A DNA stretch of 64,000 nucleotides, from positions 2,659,001-2,723,000 of the forward strand of contig OZ020309.1 of assembly GCA_963971305.1 (NCBI GenBank), given 5' to 3'. The position numbers and the translations under genes were made by a program. A model generated the notes under the pieces. That model was not told the origin of the DNA and did no database searches. It saw only the letters and a list, made by a program, of their open reading frames with translations. Positions 47,221-59,240 of this stretch are shown piece after piece. Within the stretch, counting starts at the first letter, position 1, and each line of letters begins with the position of its first letter. The stretch is from Arcuatula senhousia. Taxonomy: Eukaryota; Mollusca; Bivalvia; Mytilida; Mytilidae.

Positions 47221-47587
47221 GCGAGCATAGCTCGCAAGCGGGCATTTGTTTCCGCGAGAAATTTTCTAATGCTGATTTAGATTTTTTATGGTCCGGAAAG
47301 GGTTATTATTTTTACAGGACCGGAGTGAATGTTAAAATAATTTATAAGAAAAGAAATAATGCTTAAAAAAAATAATAAATTGCGCTTTTTAAAAGAAAAT
47401 AATATTCTTAAAATAATAAATATACATAAGCTGCTCGTTTCGTCTTGGTTATATGCACGTACGAAACTAACATGTCTCGAAGCTTAATCGCCCCATACCA
47501 TCTCGCCCCAAAATAAGCAAATGGAAATATTGGAAAATAAATAAAACGTAGTCCCTTTTAGCTATGCTCGCATTTAGGCAATGCCTA
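47221..47587 (+). repeat. J-type element
   Basis: 5' hairpin GCGAGC-ATA-GCTCGC (47221-47235). The 3' side has AGCTATGCTCGC (47560-47571), the perfect complement of GCGAGCATAGCT, then the hairpin TAGGCA-A-TGCCTA (47575-47587). It follows the same plan as elements A-G, but without a clear CTTGTT end. Confidence 0.6.
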
Positions 47588-48465
47588 CTCCATATTAAGT
47601 TTTGTAACAGTAATTTTCTCAGCAAATACTTAATGTACTTATCATAGGGACCTTTCAATAAGTATATGACTTCAACCTGAGGTCTGTCACATATCTACTT
47701 CCAGTTTACCAACTGAGTCAATTAAACAAATAATTGGTAAATCATGGTTGAAAATTTTATTACCAGTAAGTTTTCTCAGCAACTCCTTTTCACAGGTGCT
47801 TGAAATTAAGTATTTTATGACAATGTTGCGAGTTCTGATTTTAAGTCTGTTGCATATCTACTTCCCATTTACTGACAGTCAAATTTGGAAGATAGTGGAT
47901 ATATTTAGTGAGCAGTAGCTCACATGTGCCTTTTTGTGCCAATCGATGATTTCAAGATTTTTTTGCTATACTTACTGTTAAGATCATTGTCTGACTGTCC
48001 AATTAAGGTTTAAAGATGAGAACTTGAAATTGGGTTATTAGCTTAAGTTTATTATTGGAACAGTGGATTATTAGCTGTAAATGGAATGTAAACAGGACAA
48101 CAACAAAAATAAAGGCTGAATTTGATTTCAACCAACCGGCCCCAACAAATATTTCGAAAGAAAAGTTTTATGAGAATGAAATTTTTTTTTTTTTTGGGGG
48201 GGGGGGGGTTATTGTACAGTTATCCATTAGATGCCTAGTTTTCTTGATATGTGTTCCTGCGTGTTCCAGTGTGCAAAAATAACACTGACCCACTTGCCCC
48301 TGGCCAGTTATAATCCTTACAAGCAAGTGGAATTCACAGAAATTTTGTATTGGCTAAAGAAAACAAAAATTAAAAATCAAGGAATGGGGCAAATGAATCT
48401 CAAATTTTTATTTCTTAGACTGGTGGTCCTACATCTTTATCTGTTGTAGGTATATTCTAGTATAC
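47588..48465 (+). other. Intron 13 with L-type scraps
   Basis: Several L-like strings (ATCTACTTCC, TTTCTCAGCAA) but no complete element. A T10/G12 run lies near 48183-48208. Confidence 0.4.
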
Positions 48466-48678
48466 TGTAAATGTACATATTTTCATGTGGTATTTATTTT
48501 CACGGATTTTGCTGTCAAGTATTTTTCGCAAAATTCAATACCAGCGATATGAAAAAAAAACTGTTTGAAATTAATAGAATAATGAGCAGAATATCACAAA
48601 ATTAAGTACGCCCAAACATGAGTAAAATCGTTAAACCATGAAAATAAGTACCCACGAAAATGAGTATAATTACAGTAC
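48466..48678. mobile_element. TIR element O2
   Basis: Left TATACTGTAAATGTACA and right GTATAATTACAGTACT are inverted, with TTTTCACGG and CCCACGAAAATG inside as in O1. Non-coding, about 210 bp, ending just before exon 14. Confidence 0.6.
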
Positions 48679-48692
48679 TTTATTTCTTGTAG

Positions 48693-48763
48693 GTATAGGT
48701 CTGTCCAATGCTGAAGCATTTGCCATGAACCTTGTGTATCACTCCTTAGATCAACAGCTACAG
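48693..48763 (+). CDS. MAP3K7: MAP3K7 exon 14 (start of TAB-binding region)
   Basis: Encodes GIGLSNAEAFAMNLVYHSLD then QQLQ; LVYHSLDQQLQ matches AYLTLDHQLQ of human TAK1. Phase 1 in, phase 0 out at GTATGT. Confidence 0.92.
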
Positions 48764-49454
48764 GTATGTGTCTATATAAAAGGTTATTCCTAAACAATAT
48801 TTGGGACCCTGCAAGCCATGGATGTATAGGCCCTAAAGTTTTCACTGTCCTACCTTTTGTCTGTCTGTTGGTCTGTCAACAATTTTTGTAGACGCTTAAT
48901 CTCAAAATCATAAGGGTGACAGATCTGACAATCTATCAAATATTTTTAGAAAAACTAACAGGACCCTTTCTGACATTGTAACTATTCTAGTTTTCTGGCA
49001 AAACAAGATGAGCAGTAAATCTCATTGATATATGTAAGGGTCCATATATATTTATTAAGGTATGGATTACCTGTACATGCTGTAGGAGAATTATTTAATA
49101 TATTCCTTGTCTGATCACCACAGTGAGTAAGTTTCTTGTTTCAGATTTCTTTCAATGAATACACATTTAATTCACAATAAATTGTTTAGTGAACATTTTC
49201 ATGATATACTGAGAATTAGAAATAGAAAAGAAAGTCTGGATAAATTTTAGAAGGTGTTTATTAGGAAGGCTAGAAAACTGAAAAGAAAAACAAAACACCT
49301 CCATATAAAAAAAATCTGGAAGCAGACAGGTACCAATGGGGTATCTGACAAACCTACTGAATAGAAATCAATGGACTCAAGTTGAAAAGAGAGACAATTC
49401 ATGTGCTTATGATGCAATAGCAGGAATCAAACTCACCTTTTTTTCTATTTTTAG
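48764..49454 (+). other. MAP3K7 intron 14
   Basis: No recognised element. Confidence 0.45.
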
Positions 49455-49514
49455 CCAATCACACCTTACCCACCTAACAGAGAATCTATGGAGATATATC
49501 AACAGCATTGTGAG
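49455..49514 (+). CDS. MAP3K7: MAP3K7 exon 15 (C-terminal region)
   Basis: 20 codons: PITPYPPNRESMEIYQQHCE, matching [20 protein letters not shown]. Phase 0 to 0; donor GTAAGT. The donor region is followed by several imperfect repeats. Confidence 0.94.
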
Positions 49515-49955
49515 GTAAGTTCTTATTGTAGACTGTGGGTGTTGCCCTGAACTATTGTTATGGCTCCCAACTTATAGCCATTCACGTGACCATCTGCTCG
49601 TTCATGCATGTTGCAACTTAGGGTGCCCAACCATAACATCATGAGGTTAGTTCTCATTTTAGTCGACTGTATTTGTCTACCTGACCCCTCCAATCTCAAG
49701 CCCTCCATGTGTTTGTCTGTCTGTAACAGCTTATGGTACCCATCAAGAACATCTTAAGGTAAGCTCTCATTTTTGTCTGTATTTGTCTACCTGCCCCCTC
49801 TTCACTCAAACCCTCCGTGTCTGTCTGTCCGTAACAGCTTAGGGTACCCATCAAGAACATCTTGAGTATTTAGAACACTTCAATAGTTTTCATTGTAGCG
49901 TGTATTTGTATATACCTTACCCCCACATCCAGCTCTCTGTGCTGTGTGTCTGTCT
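49515..49955 (+). repeat. Imperfect repeats of the exon 15 donor region
   Basis: Exon-like ends ATCATGAG, ATCTTAAG and ATCTTGAG occur at 49645, 49758 and 49866, the first two followed by GTTAGTTCTC and GTAAGCTCTC, like CATTGTGAG-GTAAGTTCT at the true donor. Spacing is 107-131 bp. The units also share TGTATTTGTCTACCTG and TGTCTGTCTGTAACAGC. Confidence 0.7.
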
Positions 49956-50010
49956 GTCTGTCTGTGTGTCTGTTACACCTTTTAAAGGTGTAACAGACAC
50001 ACAGACAGAC
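49956..50010. repeat. Perfect 27-bp palindrome
   Basis: Arms 49956-49982 and 49984-50010 are exact complements around a single T (CTGTTACACC ... GGTGTAACAG). It is rich in GTCTGT/ACAGAC repeats and followed by another exon 15-like string, CATTGTGAGGTAC. Confidence 0.9.
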
Positions 50011-50027
50011 ATTGTGAGGTACATTTT

Positions 50028-50255
50028 TGGCCGGATTTCATGGAGTGAAACATCCGGGTTATAGAATGGTGAATGTCAGGCGGGCTGGGGGCGGCATGCA
50101 GGCAGGGAAAAAACTACTAATCACAGCCACTTGATATTTGGTATACAGCATCAGGGTGGGGTTCCATAATGTGGGATTCGATTTTAGGTCTGTCGCTCAC
50201 CTACTTCCTGTTTAACCAATCCGGCCATTTTTGACTGACAGATTTTCATCAATAT
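50028..50255 (+). repeat. L-type short element, best copy
   Basis: 5' TGGCCGGAT followed by TTCA...TGAAAC and ATCCGG makes a nested hairpin. An inner ATATTTGGTATACAGCATCA follows. 3' ATCCGGCCA (50219-50227) is the perfect complement of the 5' end. No CTTGTT end. Confidence 0.65.
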
Positions 50256-50550
50256 TGTAGAATGTGTTTAATATGTGTCATTAAAAGGGGTATTAATGTC
50301 AGGGATGTATACCCCCAGTAGTCCCCAAGTATCGAATATAAAAAAGGCTAAGAGGGTGTATGTACTGCTTAAACTGAGAAAGCTTTCCTTTTGCATAAAA
50401 GTATTAATTCTTTGTTAGCTACTGTAGATTTTTATTGCCCATTTTGCCTCTTTGGCAATAAACCCCCCCCCCCTTTTCTTACTTCTGACATCAGTTCCAC
50501 CCTTGGTCAGATGAAGAAGTTATGCTTCTATATGTTGTATACCATTTGTT

Positions 50551-51362
50551 AGTTCACCTAATTGGACGGAAGGTCAATGTGAGCTATTGCTCTTATTGGC
50601 ATCTGTTATCGTAGTCTGTCCTCAGTCAACAAGTTTTCAAAAATCTTCTCCTCTGAAACTACAGGATATAATTAAATGAAACTTGCTATGATTGATCCTA
50701 AGAGTGTCCTGCACAAAAGTTGTATTTTAATTTTTGATCTGTCAAAAACCATGGCACTGTTGCTAATAAAGGCTACAATTTTTGTCCTGTAAATCAAAAA
50801 CTATATAAGAGATAGAAAAAATCTGATGCAACCTTCCTCCTTCAGCATCAAAAGCTCTCAAATGTCTTAATTGGGTTGAAGATATTTGATGACCACTTAT
50901 AGGTGTTATGGCCCTTTAAAGGTAAAAAAAAAATTATGTTATCTCATGCTATTTGTCTTAGAATGAAAATTATTGCAGATAGAGAAAAGCTGTTACAGGG
51001 ATAATGGCTCTTAAAAGGTAAAAATAGCATATATTCATATTTTTGCCTTAGCATAGAATGAAAACCATTGAAGATAGTTGCTTATTTAAACCTTCAGCTC
51101 ATTGATTTCTACAAAAGTCTCCATTTTGTCCAAGATTTTAGATGATCCCTTATAGGGATTATGGTGCTTTAAAGGTAAAAAAGTGTTCTTATCATGTTTT
51201 TGCCTTGAACAATGAAAAGTAAAGCTTTTTCTTGCTTAAACCTTCAGCTCAATATAAGCTCTACAAAAGTCTTTTATTTTAAGTTGTCAGATGAGCCTTT
51301 ATAGGGTCATAGAAGAATCCTTTAAAAGTTTGAGGACCAGATGAGTGATGAAGCCTCTTGTT
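50551..51362 (+). mobile_element. Element A4, decayed
   Basis: Starts AGTTCACCTAATTGGACGG, AAGGTCAATGTGAGCT; has A-type core units; ends ACCAGATGAGTGATG, AGCCTCTTGTT. The 3' palindrome is lost. It has many more substitutions than A1-A3, so it is older. Confidence 0.75.
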
Positions 51363-52733
51363 CAACTAGGTTTGCCTCCATAATAATATGTTGTCAAAAT
51401 GTTGGGCTTGAAAATTAATTTTTTAAGATTTAATCTAAACTATGCACAGCTGATTTAGCACTGAATAAAATGAAGGTTAAAAATGATGTTAATTAAAACC
51501 ATGAAACAACAAAAAATTCTGTCGTAATAAATTGTCCTCTTTTATCTGTTTCTGTTGTTTCATTCTCTTTAAATTTCCATTTATTGTATTCTCAAGTTCA
51601 TTGCTTTAAAGTTAAACCTTAGAACTCAATTTTCTCTGAGAAAAAAGCATTTCAAAATTATTTCAAAGGAAAAAAAAAAAGAAAATATAATTTAATTAAA
51701 CCAAAACAAGGAAGTAGATTAGAAATATTTTGCAGTTATGGTATTAAATCTGGTAAATGCTGCAGGCTGCTATGCAGTAATTACCATTGCTTGCACTTTT
51801 TGAAAGAATTCTGTGAGAAAACTTAATATTATCGGTGGGAATATTTCTTCATTCTTCATTAATTCTTCCCTATAAGGGATAATATTATCGGTGGGAATAT
51901 TTCTTCATTAATTGAACTTCGGCATTATAAGGCCCTGTTGGAGTACAGTAGTCATTAAATTGTATCATATCTATGGAAGGAACCGAGTCGTGATATTTTC
52001 AGGTTTTCCTTAATAGTTAAGTTATAAGATTTTCATGCTGTTTAATAACAGATTTCTTACAGCATGTTTTGTGTCTGTTGTCACTTTGTTGATGCTTATC
52101 TAGTAAAATTTATAGTTAAATTATAAGATTTAAGTTGTTTTTTTCACGGATTTCTGAAAAATTGGAAGATCTTTTTTTCGCGGAATTCAATTTTAGCGAT
52201 TTCCAATATAAGAGTATATACTGTACATATACTTATTACGAAATTTTATTTTCGAGGGACTATATTTTCGCGAGTTGCAAACTATCGCAAAAAAAAGCGA
52301 AAATTGGATACCATGCGAAAAAAAACATCTTATACGGTAATAAGATTTGAGATTCACTTTCCTGAATCCTTGATTTTGAGTTTTGTTCTCTTTATCCAAT
52401 GCAATAATTCCTCATAATTTCACTTGCTGAAAGGATTTTTACTGCCCAAGGGCCAGCGGGCCAGTGCTTGTTATGCATAATTCAATCTTGTAGCTTTAAA
52501 AGATTTTATAGTTGTATATATGATAAATCTACTCATACAATAAGTCTACTTAAAGGTGAATAAGAGATTTCCATAATTTTGCCATATCTCAGGTAAAAGA
52601 AGCCCAGGAAAAAATTATTTATGCACCATCTTAAGTAGGGTGGGGCATGTAGTGTTTGGGTCCGTTTGTCTGTTTGTCCCACAAGGTTTACCTTCAGGTT
52701 CATGTTTCTTTACCATGAAATAAGTTTATGCAA
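51363..52733 (+). other. MAP3K7 intron 15, middle part
   Basis: A direct repeat of AATATTATCGGTGGGAATAT lies at about 51826 and 51882. An O-type remnant (TTCACGGATTTC...GCGAAAATTGG) is at 52130-52340. No exon is seen. Confidence 0.45.
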
Positions 52734-52915
52734 CAGTGGCTAATCAAAGGGGGGGGGTCCGGGGATAGGACCCCCCCCTTTTTCCTCCGAAATTTTAAAA
52801 TTTTTGTGTAGATTTTCAGCTAAATTGGTCTTGAACCCCCCCCTTTGGCCCACAGAACCCAGTATGTGGAACCCCCCCTTTCAAAAATTTCTGGATCCGC
52901 CCCTGTGCAAAATGG
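52734..52915 (-). repeat. K-type element end, minus orientation
   Basis: Read on the minus strand it begins CAGGGGCGGATCCAGAAATT, then G-runs alternating with TTCCACATACTGGG. It is a fragment of the same group as element K. Confidence 0.55.
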
Positions 52916-53421
52916 GCCATCACATCTTCAGTCATATTCTTGTTATAACTGTTTTTGTTTACCAATCACAGGGGCAGGTAGGAGGCGATCTCATCCCGCA
53001 CTCTCATGAAAATAAATACTTAATCCCATTCTCCCAGTAAATAAATAGAACAGAAAACCTGAAAATATCAAATTCCTGGAGTTTTATGGGTTCTATCCCA
53101 AATTCCCAGTAAATAAGTAAGCCTTTTCGGCTGTCCCGTAAAAGGTCCTACCCACCCTCAACTACATATGGCAGTGTCTTGTTACATGTATTTGGTCTGC
53201 AGAATTAACATGGGTCTCATAATAAGATATTCCATTTCAGGCCTGTTGCTCACCTTCTTCCTGTCTATCGAAATTCGGCCATTTTTGTAGTAGACCCATT
53301 TTGGTTTTAGCTTAACAAAAAAAATCTACAGGACTAGCTATAGAAAACTATGATTTCGATAATATTGTACACAATTTCGAAAAGATTGAACTTGTGTACT
53401 GGTCAACAACTTAACACTTAA

Positions 53422-53706
53422 AACAAGAGTTAACACTAAAGTGTGACTGGTCTGCCGATACCATCAGAATACCTTTTTATTCCTCAAAGACTATCAAAGT
53501 CACTCAACCTAAAAAATCAAGGTCAATGTCAAAAGATGGGGATGCAACTGTGCTAAGCTAAAACTGGGGCATATGCATACCAAGTTTTATCAACCTAAGA
53601 CTTATAGTTCTTGAGATGTTGAGGTGCTCATAAAACCTTAACACAAAAGTTAATGTTGCCCCCAGTAAAGTTACACCTATGTCTTGCTCCACTTGGCAGG
53701 CCAGAC
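53422..53706 (-). mobile_element. Element B3, minus orientation, decayed
   Basis: On the minus strand it starts GTCTGGCCTGCCAAG, has a core with CTCAACATCTCAAGAACTAT, and ends GGCAGACCAGTCACAC, GTGTTAAC, TCTTGTT (53427-53422). Confidence 0.7.
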
Positions 53707-54072
53707 AAATATGAAATAAAACATTGTTAATGAGCACATAAATAATCTGATTATATTTTTTTCATCACAAGAATTATCTGCCTTTAGTCCCATGAATCAT
53801 CTTTAACTAGCCATAGTTGACACTTTAGATAATCCCACAATTAATGATTAAAAAACCCACGCTTTAACTTGTCGGAATTCTTCATTTTATGGTACCCAGA
53901 AGATTGAGATAGAGACAGTTTATAACTCTATAGGGAAAACTTTGTCAAGTTGTTTTTCCAATATTTTTGTTTTTTCCAGAGTTAAGTATGAGGTCAACGA
54001 GGGGACATATTGTGTAAATTTTTAACTGTTTATCTTGTCATTCTTTCATGTTAGGTGCAGAATTTTATTTTT

Positions 54073-54403
54073 TGCCCAATCTACAAAAGTAGGGGGCATA
54101 TAGTGTTGGGGTTCGTTTGTCCGTCTGTGCCAAATGCTACAAGATTGGGCATTATGTCTTTTGGACGTTTTTTAATGCCCCATCTATGAAAGTAGGGGGG
54201 GCATATAGTGTTGGTGTCTGGTTGTCACTCTGTCCATCATTTCCGAATGTTGTGAGATGGGGCATTATGTCTTTTGGACATATTTTTATGCCTCATTTTC
54301 TAAAGAAGTGGGCAAATAGTGTTCAGGTCCGTTCATCTGTTCATCTGTCTGTCCCAAATGCTTAGAGAGATGGTGCGTTATGTCTTTTGGACATATTCTT
54401 GTT
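54073..54403 (+). mobile_element. Three head-to-tail C-type elements
   Basis: Starts at 54073, 54176 and 54289 (TGCCC.ATCTA or close) with one shared CTTGTT end at 54398-54403. Units have the hairpin TGCCCCATCTA...TAGGGGGGGCA and TGTC-TTTTG-GACA near the 3' side. Confidence 0.7.
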
Positions 54404-54448
54404 TTGATCTCTGTATTTACTTTTTACGGGTAATTGTTATTTTTTCAG

Positions 54449-54504
54449 TTGGCCCAGGAATATCTCAAAGTGCAGACAGAATTGGCTCTATTGATACAGA
54501 GAAA
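54449..54504 (+). CDS. MAP3K7: MAP3K7 exon 16 (coiled coil)
   Basis: Encodes LAQEYLKVQTELALLIQR plus AA (phase 2), matching MAQEYMKVQTEIALLLQRK, the start of the C-terminal coiled coil that binds TAB2/TAB3 in vertebrates. Confidence 0.94.
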
Positions 54505-55019
54505 GTAAGTATTTGTCATTTTGAGTGAACTAGTATTAAATGGCTATTTAGATTAAACTTCTAGAAACTTTGCAACTCTCAGCTAATTTGGAGGCGTAAT
54601 GCTGTGTACTCATTTATTTTTGTGGGTATCAATTTTTGTGGTTTACCCAAAAGTATATTTAGTAATTCTTAGTTTTTTTGTATGTTGAAGTTGCTTATAG
54701 GAATCGTTGTAAAAGTAAAACTTTGTTTGATTCTTGTTTAAGTAGTTGACTGTTATCCATTAATAACCCCATAAATAATCATGAAATCATTACCGTAAAA
54801 GCGAGGTATAATTAAATTTACTGAACTTAAAAGTTTCTACAAAATATTTATGAAAATATTCCTCCAGAATGATGTTCCTAGCATATAGATATACTGGTAC
54901 CTTAAATATTAAAAGTTTCAATTGGAGAAAACATTTTTTGTAGTTCTAAGTTACTTCCCTTTGGGCATGAAAATTGAATCACTGTAACTAAAGTTTAATT
55001 TGCCTATATTTTTATACAG
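54505..55019 (+). other. MAP3K7 intron 16
   Basis: Contains a short O-type-like fragment (TTTTTGTGGGTATCAATTTT) near 54610; otherwise nothing. Confidence 0.45.
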
Positions 55020-55044
55020 AAACGACTTATTGAAGGAATTTGAG
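55020..55044 (+). pseudogene. Decoy copy of exon 17 start
   Basis: Acceptor TTTTTATACAG is followed by AACGACTTATTGAAGGAATT and TGAG, then GTAGATGG in place of ATAGATG. The true acceptor is exactly 88 bp downstream. The GTAGAT after it could act as a weak donor, making a 25-nt micro-exon. Confidence 0.85.
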
Positions 55045-55107
55045 GTAGATGGTTCTATGACTTGGGAACTGTAACTTAAGTTTTAATTTGCCTATATTTC
55101 TAAACAG

Positions 55108-55201
55108 AAACGACTTATTGAAGGAGTTTGAGATAGATGAACAAAACCAACAGAGCAGTACAAGAATGAATGATGAATACAATCAGCTGACAGAAGAAAA
55201 T
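55108..55201 (+). CDS. MAP3K7: MAP3K7 exon 17 (coiled coil)
   Basis: Encodes KNDLLKEFEIDEQNQQSS then TRMNDEYNQLTEEN; aligns with [20 protein letters not shown] of human TAK1. Phase 2 in, phase 0 out at GTAAGT. Confidence 0.93.
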
Positions 55202-55206
55202 GTAAG

Positions 55207-55280
55207 TATAGGGGTTCAGATAAGCACTGGTCCAAGGTCCTGGTCTTCAATTTCTGATTCAAGACCTTTGGATTCTATTA
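55207..55280 (+). repeat. P-type element 5' fragment
   Basis: AGGGGTTCAGATAAGCACTG corresponds to the left end of element P at 41294; only the first 70 bases are recognisable. Confidence 0.5.
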
Positions 55281-55357
55281 TCCCTGAGCCCAACAAGGTT
55301 TGGGAAGGTATATAGCGTTTGGTTGGTTCGTTCGTTGGTTCGTACGTAATGGTTTTT

Positions 55358-57429
55358 GTCTCGCCTGCGACTTAAGTCGCTGAAGGCGAGACATAGGTAT
55401 TACTTTCCGGCGGCGGCGGCGGCGGCGACGGCGACGGCGTAAACTTTTTTGTAAGACTTTTGTGGAAAATGAATTACAAGAAAAGTATAATAGCGAAAGC
55501 ATCTGATATTTGGTATACAGACAGTTCAGGTTAAGGTCTACGCAACCGGCACCATGCCGTTTGACCCTGACCCAAATTTCATGGTTCAGTGACTCTGTGA
55601 ACTTAGATGATTTTATGGGCCAAAAAACCCCTTTGTAAGACTTTTGTGGAAAATGAATTACAAGAAAAGTATAATAGCGAGGCATCTGATATTTGGTATA
55701 CAGACAGTTCAGGTTAAGGTCTACGCAACCGGCACCATGCCGTTTGACCCTGACCCAAATTTCATGGTTCAGTGACTCTGTGAACTTAGATGATTTTATG
55801 GGCCAAAAAAACCCTTTGTAAGACTTTTGTGGAAAATGAATTACAAGAAAAGTATAATAGCTAGGCATCTGATATTTGGTATACAGACAGTTCATGTTAT
55901 GGTCTACGCAACTGGCACCATGCCGTTTGACCCTGACCCAAATTTCATGGTTCAGTGACTCTGTGAACTTAGATGATTTTATGGGCCAAAAAACCCCTTT
56001 GTAAGACTTTTGTGGAAAATGAATTACAAGAAAAGTATAATAGCTAGGCATCTGATATTTGGTATACAGACAGTTCAGGTTATGGTCTACGCAACTGGCA
56101 CCATGCCGTTTGACCCTGACCCAAATTTCATGGTTCAGTGACTCTGCGAACTTAGATGTTTTTTCGGGCCAAAAAAACCCTTTGTAAGACTTTTGTGGAA
56201 AATGAATTACAAGAAAAGTATAATAGCTAGGCATCTGATATTTGGTATACAGACAGTTCAGGTTATGGTCTACGCAACTGGCACCATGCTGTTTGACCCT
56301 GACCCAAATTTCATGGTTCAGTGACTCTGCGAACTTAGATGTTTTTTCGGGCCAAAAAACTCTTTGTAAGACTTTTGTGGAAAATGAATTACAAGAAAAG
56401 TGTAATAGCTAGGCATATGATATTTGGTATACAGACAGTTCAGGTTATGGTCTACGCAACTGGCACCATGCTGTTTGACCCTGACCCAAATTTCATGGTT
56501 CAGTGACTCTGCGAACTTAGATGTTTTTTCAGGCCAAAAAAACCTTTGTAAGACTTTTGTGGAAAATGAATTACAAGAAAAGTATAATAGCTAGGCATCT
56601 GATTTTGGTATATGGACAGTTGGGGTTATGGTCTACACAACTGGCACCATGCCATTTGACCTTGACCCCAATTTCATGGTTCATTGACTCTGTTAACTTT
56701 GATGTTTTTTCAGGCTAAAAAACCCCTTTGTAAGACTTTAGTGGAAAATGAATAAAGTGAAAAGTATGATAGCTAGGCATTTGATATCTGGTATACAGAC
56801 ACTTTGGGTTATGGTCTATGCAACTGGCGCCATGCCATTTGACCTTGACTCCATTTTTATGGTTCAGTGACTCTGTGGACTTGGATGATTTTGGGGGCCA
56901 AAAAACTTCTATGTAGGACTTTTGTGGAAAATGAATGAAGTGAAAAGTATAATAGCTAGGCATCTGATATCTGGTATACAGACACCTGGAGTTATGGTCT
57001 ATGCAACTGACACAATGTCCTGTGACCTTGACACAATTTCCATGGTTCAGTGACTCTGTGGACTTAGATGATTTTTTGGACAATTAAAATTTTTGTCGAA
57101 AATAAATTAAGTTAAAAGTATAATAGCTAGGCATCTGATATTTGACATACAGACATTTGGAGTTTCGGTCTAAACAACTGACACCATGTGGTGTGACTCT
57201 GACCCCATTTTCACGGTTCAATGACTTAGTGAATGTTGGTTTTTTTTCATAGTTTCTCAATAACTATGGTATCTAGAACAAACTTCAGACATTTTTGTGA
57301 TGGATAGGAATTCTGTCATCTGTCTGTCACATGACCTTGACCTTAACTTTTCTGAAAGCCCAGCTAGACCTTCAATGAGTTCTGTGATGGTGCCGACAGG
57401 CGAGACATACTTTAGTGTTAACTCTTGTT
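55358..57429 (+). mobile_element. Element B4 with about nine core units
   Basis: 5' outer stem GTCTCGCCT/AGGCGAGAC encloses the palindrome GCGACTTAAGTCGC; a GGCGGC tract follows. About nine units of about 182 bp (GATATTTGGTATACAGACAG) follow. 3' ACAGGCGAGACATACTTTAG, GTTAAC, CTCTTGTT. The first units are nearly identical and later ones more diverged. A 318-residue minus-strand open frame (56234-55278) is a translation of this repeat. Confidence 0.88.
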
Positions 57430-58599
57430 GTTTTGTCAATAACTTAGGAACTAAACATCATAGAAGGTTGATATTTGGTATCTCAGCAACTGCAAGTGAT
57501 AGAGAGATGGTATTGGGTCAGTGGGTACATCGTGGAAGGTAACCAGCATCTGTACCAGAATTAGGTCACCTTGACCTACATTCTTCGCATGGAAAACCAC
57601 TAAATTTACACAAAAATACTTAAAATCATTGACAGGCGACGGGATTAGCTGTCGTGTGGGACTGCTCTATTTCTTTATTTACATGTACCAAAGTCCTGGA
57701 CCTTCAATCATGTATTTATTATAAACACTTATGAAGGACTTTGTAATAACATCTATGGAACCTTCCACCTGCATCTTTAAAAAGTCCTGGATCTTTTGCC
57801 ATTTCATGTTAATGTGCATTTTACTGCAAAATTTTATTCCAACGAAAATAATTTATTATACAGTAGGACATATTTGTACATGATTAATGCTTAAATGTAG
57901 TTTTGTTTTAATAACATCGTCATTTTGTCTGGCCTGACCATCCTTACGTACTAGCTATGAAGTCTTGAGACTGAAAATGGCCAAAATCCAACAATAACTT
58001 TAAGTGGTTTCATATAGATAAACTCGAAAAGACATTCATAATTCATAAAAATTGTGCAATCCATTTTATCCCTACAAAAAGAACGTAACCTAGCAGTTAA
58101 GCATTATTGCCCTTTTATCACATTTACCCCTTATTGAAAAACCATCGAGACTATATCATCGGACATATGGAGAAGGATAAATAATATCATTGTCTTTTAA
58201 TGGACATTTCCGATTTGGTTTATGGATTTGAACGTGATTTGATCTGACATTAAGGGTATCGTAGACAATGTAGTCTGTCTAGAGTTAATGGCTTGGGGTA
58301 GACTGTTGTCCAGTTAGATATATTTTCAGATAGGATAGTAAACGTTTTATAATTGAGAAACGTATAGAGGCAGTCTTCTATATGATTGTTGAATGAAACT
58401 AATTATTAGGTGTTTGCTACTATTTTATACCTATCTAAATTTAGCACTGAATATCCTGAAAACCTGTTTAAACTAAAAAGTACTCTTTCATATTATCAAA
58501 ATCTAGATCAAAATAATATTGGTGTTCATCAAGGCAAAAGTGTTATAAATCTTAGTTTATTAGCCTCATCCATCATATTTTATTGTAAAGGCAGTTCAA
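57430..58599 (+). other. MAP3K7 intron 17, middle part
   Basis: AT-rich. Around 57690-57810, strings such as AAGTCCTGGACCTTCAAT resemble the inside of P-type elements. No exon. Confidence 0.4.
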
Positions 58600-59105
58600 A
58601 CATTAAGGTCCATGTATACGTTTACCTCAAAATGTCTTAAATTCTGATCGATTTTTCAGTATGTGCACAGCAAAGACTGCATATAAAATTCAAAAATAAA
58701 CCGTAGCAGGATCTATATATATTAATGTCTTAACTATTTTTATTAATATTTTTATGATTAAGTTCGTTATTTTTAAGTTTAGGTTAATATCACTTACACC
58801 CTTGCACGTGGCATCAAAAATCATGGGACATTTAATTATAATTTAACCAAAAGTGTTCACCAATATTTCAATTGAGAGAAACACTAGGGATATTTTGTCC
58901 TTATTCAAAATACAATTTGAGCGCAATAAAACTGTACCGACAAAACTGTGCTATCTTCAACAAAATTAATGTGTGGATATAAATAATAAGGTGTGTCCAT
59001 ATCTAGATCCTACTATAATTTATTTGACCTGAAAATATGCTGTTTGAGCTGTACATATACTAAGATTTTCTTCAAAAAAATTCAAACTGTCCTGATGAAC
59101 CTTGA
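58600..59105. repeat. TIR element N2 (diverged)
   Basis: The left part has TTAAGGTCCATGTATACG and CAGTATGTGCACAGC; the right part has CTGTACATATACTAAG and CCTGATGAACCTTGA. The order is the same as N1 at 18030-18573, with many substitutions. Confidence 0.5.
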
Positions 59106-59240
59106 TTTCAATAAGTCAACAAGACCAAGCAAGCAAATGTAAAATAGAATATGTTTGGTTTTGTTTTGTTTGTTTGTTTGTTTGTTTTTATTTAATATTT
59201 TTTTCAAGTATTAAACAAATTAAGATATTTTGTTTTCTAG

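Noticed and set aside
55278..56234. 318-residue minus-strand open frame with a repeated peptide
   Set aside because: It is an antisense translation of the 182-bp core units of element B4; the repeats explain both its length and periodicity.
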